A DNA stretch of 64,000 nucleotides. Source: Hevea brasiliensis. Lineage: Eukaryota > Streptophyta > Magnoliopsida > Malpighiales > Euphorbiaceae. The stretch is from contig NC_079501.1 in the NCBI RefSeq assembly GCF_030052815.1, positions 83,864,669 through 83,928,668 on the forward strand, written 5' to 3'. A program made the position numbers and the translations under genes. The notes beneath the pieces were generated by a model. The model was not told the origin of the DNA. It worked only from the letters and a program-made list of their open reading frames with translations, and made no database searches. Shown piece after piece: positions 47,435-60,667 of this stretch (its first letter is position 1; each line of letters begins with the position of its first letter).

Positions 47435-49374
47435 GTGTATACCATGCGTCAGAGGGAGGAGGCTGAAACATCAGACGTAGTAGCTGGTATTTTCTCCATC
47501 CTTGACCAAGATGTACATGTGTTATTTGATCCTGGCTCCACACATTCGTATGTTAGTGCTAGTGTGATGTGTTCTACTGCTATTCAGTATGTACCAATGG
47601 ACTATGATGTGCTAGTAACTAGTCCATTAGGCCAGGAGGTCAGGGTAAATAAGGTATATAGGGACTAGCCTTTGGTGATCCAAGGACACACTTTTTTGTC
47701 TGATTTGATTGAAATGCCCTTTAGAGATTATGACATTATCTTGGGCATGGATTGGTTAGCTAGGCATCATGCGATGATTGACTGTAGATTGAAGACGGTC
47801 ACTTTTGGTCTCCCTTTGTACAGTGATGTGGTAATACATGGGGAGAGACAGTTATTGCCTTCAAACATCATTTCAGCTGCACTGGCCAGAAGGATGATTA
47901 GAAAGGGGTGTGAAGCATATTTGGCACATGTGATAGATACCCAAGTGGGGAGTCCAGCACTAAGGGACATCCCTACGGTATGTGACTTTCCGGATGTGTT
48001 TCCTGATGAATTGTCAGGATTACTTCCAGAAAGAGAAGTGCGCTTGAAATTGATGTTATGCTTGGTGTGGACCCAATCTCCATAATACCATACGTAATGG
48101 CACCCGCAGTAACTAAAAGAGTTGAAAGTGCGATTGCAAGAATCGCTTGACAAGGGCTTTATCCGCCCCAGTGTGTCACCTTGGGGAGCGCCAGTGTTAT
48201 TTGTAAAGAAGAAGGATGGCACTCTCCGCTTGTGTATTGATTATCAGCAGTTGAATAAGGTGACAATAAAGAATAGATTCCCATTGCCCCGCATTGATGA
48301 CTTATTTGATCAGTTGAGGGGTGCAACTATGTTCTCCAAAATTGACTTGAGATCAGGTTATTATCAGCTGAAAGTATAAGAGCAGAGTATTTCTAAAACT
48401 GCCTTCAGAACCCGCTATGGCCATTATGAGTTCTTGGTTATGCCATTCGGGTTAACTAATGCTCCGGTTGCTTTTATGGATCTGATGAACACTATCTTCA
48501 GACCATACCGCCGCTTTGTTGTGGTATTCATAGATGATATATTGGTCTATTCGAGGAATGCAGAAGAGCATGATAGACATCTGCGGATTGTACTGCAGAC
48601 TTTGAGGGAGAAACAGCTATATGCCAAATTGTCGAAGTGTGAATTTTGGCAGAACGAAATATCTTTCTTAGGTCATGTAGTATCAGAAGAGGGCATCAAG
48701 GTAGATCCAAGTAAGATTGAAGTTGTCCTTAATTGGAGGCCACCCAGAAATGTCACAGAGATTCGCAGTTTTCTGAGTTTAGCTGGATACCACCGTCGAT
48801 TTGTGAAGGGATTCTCCATGTTGGCATCTCCATTGACTAAGCTGCTTAGAAAAGATGTGAAATTTCAGTGGACGGATAAATGCCAACAGAGTTTTGATGA
48901 ATTGAAGAGATGTTTGATTGAGGCTCCAGTCCTGACTTTACCTACACCGGGTAAAGAATATACAGTTTACAGCGATGCTTCTCACAATGGGTTAGGTTGT
49001 GTGTTGATGCAAGATCAGAATGTCATTGCCTATGTATCACGCCAGCTGAAACCGCATGAGAGGAATTATCCGACACATGATTTGGAGCTTGTAGCTATTG
49101 TGTTTGCTCTTAAGATCCGGAGACACTATTTGTATGGGGAGAAATGTTACATCTACACAGATCATAAGAGTTTGAAGTATTTGGGCACTCAGAAAGAGTT
49201 GAATTTGAGACAGAGAAGATGGTTAGAATTGATAAAAGACTATAATTGTCTGATAGACTATCAGCCAGGCAAAGCTAATATTGTGGCTGACGCCTTAAGT
49301 CGCAAGACTATGGCAAGTCTACGGGTTACTCCTTTGTCTTTGGTGCATGAGTTAAGATCATTGCATGCCGCTTA
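47435..49374 (+). pseudogene. R2 protease, reverse transcriptase and RNase H, broken
   Basis: Protease: VLFDPGSTHSYVS near 47520 and IILGMDWLARHH near 47740. Linker IPTVCDFPDVFPDELSG. Reverse transcriptase: fingers around [15 protein letters not shown] (48208 on), palm with FIDDILVYS (about 48529-48555). RNase [32 protein letters not shown] and the final ADALSRK. Stops: TAG near 47667, TAA near 48378; a frame break near 48040. The RNase H region from 48434 to 49375 is one open frame of 313 codons, the longest intact stretch in the element. Confidence 0.9.
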
Positions 49375-49419
49375 GAGATTAATGATGATGGGCGACATAG
49401 CTTGCATGGCATGTACAAA

Positions 49420-50870
49420 CGGTGTTGATTGATCGATCGTAATGGTCGCCGTAATGATGAAAGGTATCATAAGTTATTAGAAGAAGTTTGGCAGGGCAAG
49501 AAACCAGAATTCTCAATTAGAGATGACGGTCTATTGCTACACCAGGGCAGAATATGTGTTCCTAATGATGTTAATTTGAGGCAGATCATTTTGAAGGAAG
49601 CACATGAGTCTCCTTTTGCCATGCACCCTGGTGGTACAAAAATGTATAGAGGGCTAAAGGAGCATTACTAGTGGATGGGTATGAAAAGAGATGTGGCAGA
49701 GTTTGTTTCCAAATGCCTAACTTGTCAGCAAGTGAAGGCAGAATACCAAGTACCAACTGTGTTATTACATCCACTACCAGTGCCAGAATGGAAATGGGAG
49801 AGAATAACTATGGATTTTGTGATGGGACTTCCGAGGACACAGAAGAGTCATGATGCAGTATGGGTCATTGTTGACAGACTGACCAAGTCTGCTCATTTTC
49901 TGCCAGTCCGGATGGACTACAGTTTAGAAAGATTTGCCAAGTTGTACATTGATGAGATTATGAGTATGCTTGGAGTGCCAATATCTATTGTATCAGACAG
50001 ATCCTAGGTTCACTTCTAGATTCTGGGGTAGTCTTCAGAGAGCCCTAGGAACTAGATTGAACTTCAGTACTGCATTCCACCCACAGACAGATGGCCAGTT
50101 TGAGAGGGTAATTCAGATCTTGGAGGACATGCTATGGGCTTGTGTGATTGAATTTGAGAGCAGTTGGGACACACACTTGCCTTTGATTGAGTTTGCTTAC
50201 AACAACAGCTACCAATCAAGCATTGGGATGCCTCCATATGAAGCTTTGTATGGCAGAAAATGTAGAACCCCATTGTGTTGGGATGACATGGGTGAGAGAA
50301 AATGATTGGACTCAAATTGTTCAAAGAACCGAGGAGAAAATCAGGGTGATCAGAGATTGACTTAAGAATACATCAGACCGTCAGAAGTCCTATGTTGATC
50401 TGAAGAGAAGGGATATTGAATATGCAGTGGGTGACAAAGTATTCCTCAAGGTTTCCCCTTAGAAGAGAATTATGAGATTCGGCAGGAAGGGGAAACTGAG
50501 TCCTTGTTTCATTGGGCCATATGAGGTTCTGGAAAGAGTGGGTCCTTTGGCATATCGGTTGGCACTACCTCCAGAGTTGGAAAAGATACATAATGTCTTC
50601 CATGTGTCCATGTTGAGGAGGTATTGATCAGACCCATCTCATGTACTACAAGTGGAAGAAATTGAAGTGAATCCAGACCTCACATATGAGGAAGAACCCA
50701 TAGAGATTCTGGCTTATGAGGTGAAGTAGCTACGGAACAAGCAAATACCGTTAGTGAAAGTGCTGTGGAACCATTATTCGGGCCAAGAAGCTACTTGGGA
50801 ATGAGAGGAGGACATGAGGAGACAAAGACCCATACTGCTCGTAGATTGATACTGTGTAAAATTTCGAGAC
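49420..50870 (+). pseudogene. R2 integrase with chromodomain-like C-terminus, broken
   Basis: HHCC zinc site (MHPGGTKMYRGLKEHY, then [11 protein letters not shown]); catalytic Asp in MDFVMGLPRTQ; second Asp in [15 protein letters not shown], split by a 1-nt frameshift near 50000; Glu in QTDGQFERVIQ. The codons for RVIQ and LEDML are contiguous here (50107-50130), with no insert. The C-terminal domain has KVSPxKRIMRFGRKGKLSP, the LPPELEKIHNVFHVSML block and the tail EEPIEILAYEVK, LRNKQIPLVKVLW, EATWE. Stops include TAG at 49669 and 50461 (both Trp in copies), TGA near 50626 (Arg in copies), TAG near 50727 and TGA near 50802. Confidence 0.88.
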
Positions 50871-50882
50871 GAAATTTATTTT

Positions 50883-50896
50883 AAGGGGGGGAGAAT
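50883..50896 (+). promoter_or_regulatory. R2 polypurine tract
   Basis: AAGGGGGGGAGAAT directly before the right LTR. Confidence 0.85.
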
Positions 50897-53800
50897 TGTA
50901 ACACCCCTATTTGCATAGCCTGGTATATTTCACTATTCCGGTGACCGGAGTCGGTCCGGATAATTAAGGGGATTAGAACCACACTTAAGACTACTAGATA
51001 AGCCATAAACACAAATAATTAGTAATTGTCAATTAGTTGAGTATAAATAAGAAAAACAGAACATATGAAGTTAAACGAGCCGAGAGTCACAGCGATGGGT
51101 GACCTTCTCGGGAAGGACTGCGAAGTCGATTTAAACTCAAATTTTGAACCGTAAAATGTGACGCCGCGGTCCTTAGGACTATTACGAACACAAAGGGAAA
51201 AGAGAAAATCATGAAAAAGAACTGTTAAGCCAGTCAAATAATTAGGTCAGGAAGTCGGAAGAAATATTGAATTATTTGCAAACCGGGTTGAACCGGCGAG
51301 GGGCAATTTGGTCAATTGACCCCGAGAGCTGACTCTTGACCTAACTGTCAAATAAAATCGGAGAAAGGAAAATTTCAGAATTGAAAATTAAATTAAAGAA
51401 CTAATAAAAAAAATAAAAAAAAGAAGAAAATGAAAAAGGTGTAGGAAGATGACATCATGCATGACATCATGCATGATGCCATAAAGAATATAATTAATAT
51501 ATTTAATTATTTAGATATTTTGGTCTTCCATAAGACAAAATACATAAAAAGAAAAGAAAAGAAAAAAAATTATTGGTCTTCTTCCTTTCTCCTTTGCCGC
51601 CCTCACTCTCCCTCTCATCTCCATGAATTTTCCTCCATTAAAGCTTGCACTCAAGCTTTGAAATCCTTACTAAACCTCAACTTCTCCCATAATTGCTTCA
51701 TAAGAACTTGTTCTAGTCACTTGAAAAGGAGATTGATCATCAAAGAAAGAAGAAAAGAAGAGAGAAATTAGAGAATTCAAATTCAAGTGAGGTAAGTACA
51801 CCAATTTGAAAATTTGAGATTTATTAGTTGTGTTTGTAGCTTAAAGTAACTTAGAAGTTAAAGAAATGAAATGAAATTAATTGTTAGCGGACCAAACTTA
51901 AATTTCGGCCAGCATGGTGGGGAGTGTGATTTGCATGGTTTGATTGATTTGGATGGGAATATGAACATCTAGGAGTTAAGTGATTATAGTTAAAGGCTTT
52001 GAATTAGTTAAATGCAAAGAAATTGTGAACTAGGGTTTGGACACTTAGGGTTTAGAGACAAAAATGTGAAAATTTGATGAATGATGTCTTTGATCTAGTT
52101 TGAAGTGAGAAATGGTCAATTGTAACCAAATGAAGTGTGTTAGAAGTGTTTGAACCAAAAGCAAATTCGGATTCAATGTGGTCATGTTGCTGGCAGCAGG
52201 ACCAAGGTCCCTTTGAGGGACCAAAATTGAAAATTTATAAGTCCAATTGGTATGAGACCAATTGGGAATGAAAATAGACACTAAATGACACAATTTTCAT
52301 TTCGGAACCATGCCCAAAAAGTGACCAAAACCGAGTGAATAAATTGACCAAACTGAAAATCTCACCGCTCAGACAAAATGACCAAATGAACAGTGTGTTT
52401 GTTCGTTTGGCCATAACTTGAGCTAGGCAGGTCTAAATGACCTAAAATTTTACCAGTGGACAGATGAGATATAGACCTAAAACTTTCATGAGGAACACAA
52501 ACCCAAATTATGTCATTAACCAAGACATTTGGCCACCCAAAGTTGGTGACCTAAAACTGCCAAAACCAAAATTTGCTCAGAAATCTGGGTTAAGTCCAAT
52601 CCGGCAGCCATGGTTCAAATGGCTATAACTTGAGCTACAAAACTCTAATTGGAGTGATTCAAAAAGGAGAATAAACTTAAGACATTAGGGAACATTATCT
52701 ATGAAGGAAGGTTTGCCAAATTCTAACAAGAAAAACGACCAATAGAACAAAGGCAACCTAAGACACCAAAACTGAAAATTGGCAATTTTGCCTAAAAGAC
52801 TTAAGTTTTGAGAAAATGACCAAAACCAACAAGTTTAGTAACCAAAATGTGGTATGTGGGTGAAGTTGGAGTTCCCATACCTATTAAGCCTTAGAAAGTC
52901 AACAAATTGATTTGAATAGTGTAGTGAATAGTAACTCCGAAACACAAATTTTAAAAAAAACGTCAAGTTTAGCAGATATAAGCTAGATAAAAGTGAATTT
53001 GAATTTATTTTTGGATTTATGCTAAGTTATGGTATCAAAACACTGTGGAACCGTGTTTCAGCTGAAAAAGACTTGGAAGGTCTGAGAGACTGAGTCAAGG
53101 CCTAGAGGCGACTTATGTCAGGTTTGTGCACAATAAACCTTACTTGAACATTTTGTCGTTGAAAAAAAATTGATTTGGTATGATTTATGAAAATTTGGTG
53201 TTAATTATGAATCGTGTTGCCACTTTGTGTATGAAACTATGACTTTAGAAATCTATCAGATTTCTCATGAATTATTTGAATAAAATGTTTGAAATAGATT
53301 TTTTATTCACACTTAGCATGACAGTGCCTTATTATTCCTCCTCCATTCATGGGGTGAGATCGATTATTTTTCCTCCCTCTCTGGTTTACCACTTGAGGTT
53401 GTAGATCGGATGAGTACTCATTAGCTAGCTAGCCACCTCCCTCATTGATTTCGATTAGTGGGGTTGTAGATTGCTTTGTCGTGGTGTACAACACGGCATT
53501 GATCAGAAATTTTATGTCATGGCTTAAGTTGTGTATGAATTGGCAACACTGTGTTTATTAATTTATTTGAACCAAACAAAAAATTTTGCTATAATGAGCT
53601 TTGATAAATTGTGAAATTTAATTGTGCAACATTTAAATTGTGTTTTGTCAATGAATGATTTATGTATTGTATTTCAAATTTTTATTGTGCACCACTGAGT
53701 ATTTTTATAGTCAGCGATAGCTTATTTTGCTGTCGCAGATAAGAGCAAGGAGAAGGCAGCAGAGTGAGCTGCTACTGATATTGAGGACTACACTGATATT

Positions 53801-54391
53801 TTTGTACGGGTATTATTTTATACCCTTGTAGTTATTTTGATGTAAATATTGCAATGTTTTATGTATCAATGTAAAGTTGAGCAGTTGTATAATAAATTGT
53901 AATAATATTATTTTTGAAACTTCTTTTTGTAAATTAAGATTTGTATTTGTGAATTTCATACTTTATGCACTGTGAATGAAGTTATGAAAAATTTTGAGAT
54001 GATAAACTTTGATTGGATTGTGGAATTATTTTGAAGTGGATTGAATTGAGTTGACTTGAGATTATTTGGAGGTTGGGAGTTGTGAAAATTTTATTGGAAG
54101 TGTTTTTCTCAGGTATTTGAAGAACTATTTTCTCAAAATACAAACGGAATTCTGTCAAAATTTTTATAAAATTTGTGGCAAAATTAAAATGGATAAAAAT
54201 TTTTACTAATATTTAAGCTTTGAATAAATAATTTTAATTCTTACTAAAATGCTCACCACTTCTAAAATGTAAGAAAATTATTTTAAAATCCCTAGTAGGG
54301 TACTTAATGAGTTATCGGTAGGTGAAGTTCGGTAGTTCATTAGGTAGTCTACGGGATCAAGTTATGCCTTACAGAGGGGTAAGGTGTGACA
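50897..54391 (+). mobile_element. R2 right LTR
   Basis: 3495 bp, TGTAACACCCCTATTTGC to GGTGTGACA. By eye it differs from the left LTR by scattered transitions and 1-4 nt indels, a few per hundred bases at most, so the insertion is fairly young relative to R3. Confidence 0.93.
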
Positions 54392-57345
54392 ACAATCAAG
54401 TTAAATGAGCCTGTTCTAGCGATGGGTAACCTAGTGAGAAGTTGCGGTTCTAGCAACTAGGAGTCCTAAACCCGGGGAAAAAATTATAAAATAATTATTG
54501 GGACTCCAGAGAAGGGTTATAGAGGTTCTTATGGCATTAGAATGCTAAGAAAATACTTAGAAAAATTTTTCAATCGGTACAGACAATTTTGGCCCGTTAA
54601 GCCAAACGGAGGGCATTTTGGTTATTTCGTCTTCAGAGATAATTTTTGGCCAACTTGTCCAGTTAAATAAATAATTTATATAACATAAAATATGACTAAA
54701 TGTTGTTAAAAATTTAATTGAAATTAATTAGACAAGAAATGGAGAAGAAATGAAAGAAAATAGTATTATGACATTAAAATGAGGTCATTAAAGTTCTCCC
54801 ACCCAATCTAACATTGACACATGACATAAACTTGTTTAAAAGAGACCAAATGGGCTGGAAAATAAAAGAAAATCAGAATTCTTCTTCCTCACTTCTTCCT
54901 TCCCGTAAACCTATCCACCATTGCTAACCATAGCAAGCTTTTTCAAAGCTTGATTTTCTTAGCTCTCACACCACTAAACCCTATACTCCCAACACAAAAA
55001 AGTGTCCTTACCCTTGGTGATTCTTTTGGGAGCAAAAAAAAGAAGAAAACAAGAGTTTTAGCAAGTGAAAAAAATCTCACTCTATAGAGGTTAGTGACTT
55101 AAACTTGAATTTCACTTTAAATTCATGTTTAATAATTATGAATGAGTGCAAATGACAAGGAAATTAATGGAATACCATTTGTATATAAACCCTAAGTTTT
55201 GACAACCATTTGTGTTGAGTTTAATAAAGTTAAAAGGCTATTATGGCTGCCCACAATATGTATCTACTAAGTGGATTGATGAAATGAAGTACAAATGTAT
55301 GTGTGGTAATTTTTGAGTTAGGGTTTGGGGTGGAGAAATGGGACTTTGACCATGTGATGATGAAAATAGGCATTAATGGTCAATTAGTGACCATTTAGTT
55401 CTATTTAAATAAAAAATGAAGTGAGTTGAGTGATGGGATTTGGGTTTGTGGTCGCCTAGATGACCTGCAGAATTGGACATGAGTCCAGCACATTTGGACA
55501 GCCATAACTTGAATTGTAGAGGTTCAATTGGTGCAAGGCCAATTGGACATGAAACTAGACACATAATGGGACAACTTTGGTGAAGAAACCATGCCCATAA
55601 AACTAAACCAAGTAGACCAAAAGCTTGCCCTAATCCGGTTGACCTGCAGTCTGCCTGGGCAAAATGACCAAATGAACAGTGTTTAGTTATTTGGCCATAA
55701 ATCAGCGTAGAAATGTCCAATTGACCTAATAGTTTACCAGCAATAAGCTGAGATATAGACCAACAACTTTCATGAAGAAACCTAACCCAAATTATGACCA
55801 GAACCTATTCAAAAGGTGAGTTGCAGTCACTATTCATTGCACTGTAGATATGGTCAGTCCAGAAATTCTGGACAAAATTTCAATCCGGCCAAATGTAGTT
55901 TTTGGACCATAACTTGAGCTACAAAACTCCAAATAGAGTGATTAAAAAATGGAAATGCAACTAGACAAAATAAGGAACAACTTTCATGTTGATCAGTTTG
56001 CCAAATTCTCACTGCAAAATTAACCAATGGAATAGTAAAACAAGGCATAAAAAGTGAAAATTCTGCCCAACTAATATTAAGCTTAGAAATGCTATTGGCA
56101 ACCAATACCAACAAATTTTGAATGTAAAATGTGGTATGTTGATGATATTAAAACCAATGTACCTATTGCCTATGCAAAAGTCAACATTTTTGTTGACCAA
56201 TGAATGGAATAGTAACACTAAAACTTAAATTCCAAAAATTGTGAAACTTAAAAGTGTGAAATGCCTTAGTATACCTAACAAGATTGGTTTGGATAGCTTG
56301 GCATGCCAATAGGGTTCTGTTAGCAGTACTGCATATGGCTTCATGCCATTCTGTGTTTCATGGCTTCCCATGCCATTCTGTGACATAATAGCCTTTGGCT
56401 ATGTTATTTGAATTATTACACTTGGGTTTTAACCCCGATAATTATTACAGCTTATTAGCTGTTCTGTTGCACACCGGGAGACACAATGTGACCGATGGTG
56501 TGATGGTCCGAGGTACTTAGTACCCAGTGCCAGTTTACCCGTTTATCCAATCCAGTCAATTAGTATGGGTTACTCGAGCAATGATAATAAACTTTACAGA
56601 ATTTTAAATGGATAAAACTGCAATTAATAGCAGAAATTAAGTCTACCTAAAAATGTAAACATACATTCCGCATATTTATTTTTATTTCATTTTATTTTAT
56701 TTTATTTTATCACCACTAAGCAGAATTGCTTAGCGCTGCCGCTTTGCCACGCAAGTGTGTATCGAGACCTAGCCGGGAGCCCAGCAGACATCAGATAGGT
56801 GAGCATTCAGAGCTGCATCCGGAGTCCAAAGTCAACTCACATCTGCACTGCATATGGTAGGACATTAGGATTTTGGGTAGCATTTTATATTTTGCATTTT
56901 GTATTAGCTTTGGGTTGTAACTATAAACTCTTGTAATTATGTAATGATATAAATATATGAAATTTCATATTATTGGAATTTTCTGTATATTATGTTGAGA
57001 AATATTTATGAATGTACTTCCAGAAATGAAGTGCAAAGAAATATTTCAAAATAGTGTTGTGATTTGAGATTGAAATTTTGAGATTGACTTGAATGTATAT
57101 AATGGAGTTTGGATTTGGAAATTATATTGAAGTGTTTTTAAACAGTTCGTAAGAACTGCTTTTCTAATTTACACTGCACTCACGATTTTCTATAAAATTT
57201 GCGAAAAATTCAGATTTATAAAAAAATTATAAATAAATAAATTAAAAGGGATAAATTGTAATTAGAAATATAAATTGGTGCTCCAAGCACATCGAGTGGC
57301 ATAACTTGCTCGGCTACACACTACAGACGGGTAAGAGGTGTCACA
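54392..57345 (+). mobile_element. Right LTR of R1 copy C, remainder after R2
   Basis: Begins with the second ACAAT duplication (54392-54396), continues CAAGTTAAATGAGCC as in other R1 LTRs, and ends AGAGGTGTCACA at 57345. Contains the conserved hairpin (56716-56733). CAG/CTG-to-CG type changes cluster at 56730-56780 and 57130-57190. LINE sequence follows at once. Confidence 0.9.
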
Positions 57346-57519
57346 AAGGTTTAGTCAGAAGCCCTTGCCTTTTTACATTAGTTTTAGATGAATTAACGAA
57401 ACATATATAAGAGAGCATCTCTTGGTGCATGATATTTGCGGATGATATAGTTCTGATAGATGAGATGCAAAAAGGAGTTAATAGAAAGTTAGAGCTTTGG
57501 AGAAGTACTCTAGAGTTAA
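57346..57519 (+). pseudogene. LINE reverse transcriptase, catalytic segment, unit 2
   Basis: Encodes the part of a plant non-LTR reverse transcriptase with LVLDELTKHI and the catalytic [10 protein letters not shown] block, then [11 protein letters not shown]. Upstream LINE sequence is absent because R1 ends directly before it. It is cut at 57519 by a solo LTR and continues in the same frame at 60673, so the insertion split one reading frame. One TAA follows KHI. Confidence 0.85.
57515..57519. repeat. Target-site duplication GTTAA, left copy
   Basis: GTTAA lies on both sides of the solo LTR (second copy 60668-60672). Confidence 0.92.
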
Positions 57520-60500
57520 TGTGACACCCCTTACCCGTCCACAGTGTAGCCGAGCAAAATATGCCACACAAAAAATTTAACACCCTATTTTAATTCAATC
57601 ATTTTTATTCTTCCTAATTTATTTTTTCATAGTTATGGAGTACAATTTACGAAATATAATTTATTTCAGTCATTTATTAAAATCATAAATTTATTTGAGG
57701 TTCCGTAAATTTTATAGAAAATCCGGCAGAGTACCGGCTAAAAGTGGAGAAAACAGTTCTTCGGAACCTGTGAAAAACACTTCCAATAATCATTGGCAAT
57801 CATTCTCAAACTCCAATAATCATCAAAATCTCAATATTTTTCAACAACATTTCCATTTCTCAATCATTCATTTCTCATGGTATTCATATATAAGCAATAA
57901 ATAAATACTTAATTTTCCATTCATAAACACAATTTTCACTATTTACATTAATACCAAAATACATTACATAAGTTTCAATTACATATGAGAAAATAAAAGT
58001 TAATTACAAAATACCCAAAATGAAACCTAGTGTCCTACCAATGCACTGACATCGGTGAGGTGACACGGACACTATGCAGAGCTGCAGAAGGTCTCACCCA
58101 GTCTGTGGTCTACTGGGCTCTCGGTCGGTCTCTCCAGAACCTACGCGTGGCAAAAGCAACGCGCTAAGCAATAATGCTTAGTGGTGCCAATAATAAAATA
58201 AAAAGAAATAACAGAAAATAAATATGCAGTGAATGTATTGATGTCTCATTGCAAATAAATTTTCAATGAGTATCTGTAGTCGCATTTATTTTGTAATCGT
58301 TATATTCATTATTTAATTAATTTTATACTCTTTCATTTTTAGTTGCCCAAGTAACCTATACCGACAACTGGATCGATAAACGGGTAACCGCACCGGGTAT
58401 CAAGTACCTGCCGCCACACCATCGGCCACATATATGTCTCCTGTGCAACATAACATGCCTAATAAGTCAGATAACATTAGGCACAAGGCCAAGTATCAAC
58501 ATAATGTCAATGGCTAAAAGCCATGAAATCATAAAATGGCATAATGCCATGTGCGATCGCTAATCGAACCCTATTGGCATGCCAACATATCCAAACCAAT
58601 CACATTAGGCCTACTAGGCATTTTGCACTTTTAAGTTTCACAATTTTTGAATTTCAACTTTGAATGTTACTATTCATTTCATTAGTCAACTAAAATATTG
58701 ACTTTTGCATAGACAATAGGTACATTGGTTTTAATACTCACAACATACCACATTTTGCATTCAAAATTTGTTGGTATTGGTTGCCAATACCATTTCTAAG
58801 CTTAATGTTAATTGGACAAAATTTTCAGTTTTCATGCTTTGTCTTTACTGTTCCATTAGTCATTTTTTCAGTGAGAATTTGGCAAAATGATCAACATGAA
58901 AGTTGTTTCTTATTTTGTCTAGTTGAATTTCCTTTTTTGAATCACTCCATTTGGAGTTTCGTAACTCAAGTTATGGTCCAAAAACCACAACTGGCCGGAT
59001 TGAAATTTTTCTGGACTGACCATATCTACAGTGCAGTGAACAGTGATTGCAACTCACTTGTTGGATAGGTTCTGGTCATAATTTAGGTTAGGTTTCTTCA
59101 TGGAAGTTGTTGGTCTATATCTCAGCTTATTGCTGGTAAAATTTCAGGTCAAGTGGACCATTCTACACTGAGTTATGGCCAAATGATCAAACACTATTCA
59201 TTTGGTCATTCTGCAGAAATAGACTGCAGGTCACCCGGATTGGGGTAAGCTTTTAGTCCACTTGCTTTGGTCTTATGGGCATGGTTTCTTCACCAAAGTT
59301 GTGTCATTATGTGTCTAGTTTCATGTCCAATTGGCTTTGCACCAATTGAACCTCTACAATTCAAGTTATGGCTGCCCAAACCTGCTGGACTCATGTCCAA
59401 TTTTGCAGGTCACCTAGGGCAGCCACACTAAACCCAAATCCCATCACTAAACACACTTCATTTCTTGTTTACCCATAACTAAATGGTCACTAATTGACCA
59501 TTAAAACTCACTTTCATCATTACATGATCAAAGTCTCAATTTCATGCTCAAACCCTAACTCCAATTTCCAATTCATTGCTTACACATACCAAACTCATAC
59601 CAAATCACTTTATCCATCATCTATACTCATTAATAACATAATTAAGCCACTTAATTTCATCAAAAACCAACAATCCTTAAACTTTCTCATGGCTGCCAAA
59701 TTTAGAGATTTCATTTACTCAAGTTTTTCTTTTAATTTCACACAATTTCTACTTGATTTAGCATGCTTACAAAATTAAAGAAAGAAAAGAAATTGTTTAG
59801 TGCACTAACCTTTTTGAGCTTCACTTAACCTTGATTAAACCTCCCTAATCTCTTCTTCTTTGGCTGCCAATAGCTTTTTCTAGGTGAAAGATCAAATTTT
59901 TGTGAAGGGACTTGGCAATTTTGGTGAACAAATGGAGAGGAAATTCAAGCTTTTAAGCTTGAAAATGGTGGAACCTCTTCTCTCTCTCTCTCTCAACGTT
60001 TTTGGCTGCCCAAAGGTTGAAGATGCATATTGGTTTTTCAATTTTTTGGTCTCTTTTATCTCTTTTAATGAGTTTAACAAATTGTGATTGGTGGAGGAAA
60101 TTTAAATGACATCATATGATGTCATAATTAGCATTTTCTTTCATTTTCTTTTCTTCTCTTCTCTACTCATTTTCAATTCAATTTTTAGCAATATTTATTT
60201 ATATTTTAGATCATAATAATTATTTGCTTAACTGGACAAGTCGGCCAAAAATCATCTCTGAAGACGAAATGACCAAAATGCCCTCCGTTTGGCTTAACAG
60301 GCCAAAATTGTCTGTACCGATTGAAAAATTTTTCTAAGCATTTCCTTGGCATTCTAATGCCATAGAAACCTCAATGACCCTTATCTGGAGTCTCAAAAAT
60401 TATTTTATGAATTTTTCCCCGGGTTTAGCGCTCCTAGTTGCGAGAACCGCAACTTCCTACTAGGTTACTCATCGCTTGGGCACCTGCTCATTTAACTTGG

Positions 60501-60667
60501 TTGTATTTTATTTCTAAAATTTTTCCTAAATTTTTCTTATTAATATTTGAGTTAATTATGGTTCCTCACTTTAGTTTAAATATTTTTCCGGACATTCTAG
60601 CTGTCCGGTCCGACAATCGTCACCTAATAAAGAGAATGTACGGAGTTGCTATAGGGAGGGTGTTACA
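57520..60667 (-). mobile_element. R1 solo LTR, inverted, 3148 bp
   Basis: On the + strand it runs TGTGACACCCCTTACCC...GGAGGGTGTTACA, which is the R1 LTR reverse-complemented. It is full length, has a 5-bp target duplication and no internal region, which defines a solo LTR left by recombination between the two LTRs of an R1 element. It includes the inverted hairpin at 58164-58181. Confidence 0.93.

Larger units (their letters stand above)
42525..54391 (+). mobile_element. Complete R2 Ty3/gypsy element, 11867 bp, chromovirus type
   Basis: Two LTRs of 3503 and 3495 bp with TG...CA ends, a 5-bp target duplication, tRNA-Met primer site, gag, protease, reverse transcriptase, RNase H and integrase in the gypsy order, a chromodomain-like C-terminus and a polypurine tract. 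The long LTRs and the tail suggest the Tekay/Del clade; this is from family knowledge, without a tree. Every gene has stops, so it is non-autonomous now. It sits inside the right LTR of R1 copy C. Confidence 0.94.

Noticed and set aside
46217..50870. An endogenous pararetrovirus (Caulimoviridae) instead of a gypsy element
   Set aside because: Integrase with HHCC and D-D-E blocks, LTRs, target duplications and a polypurine tract are present, and no movement protein is seen; this is an LTR retrotransposon.
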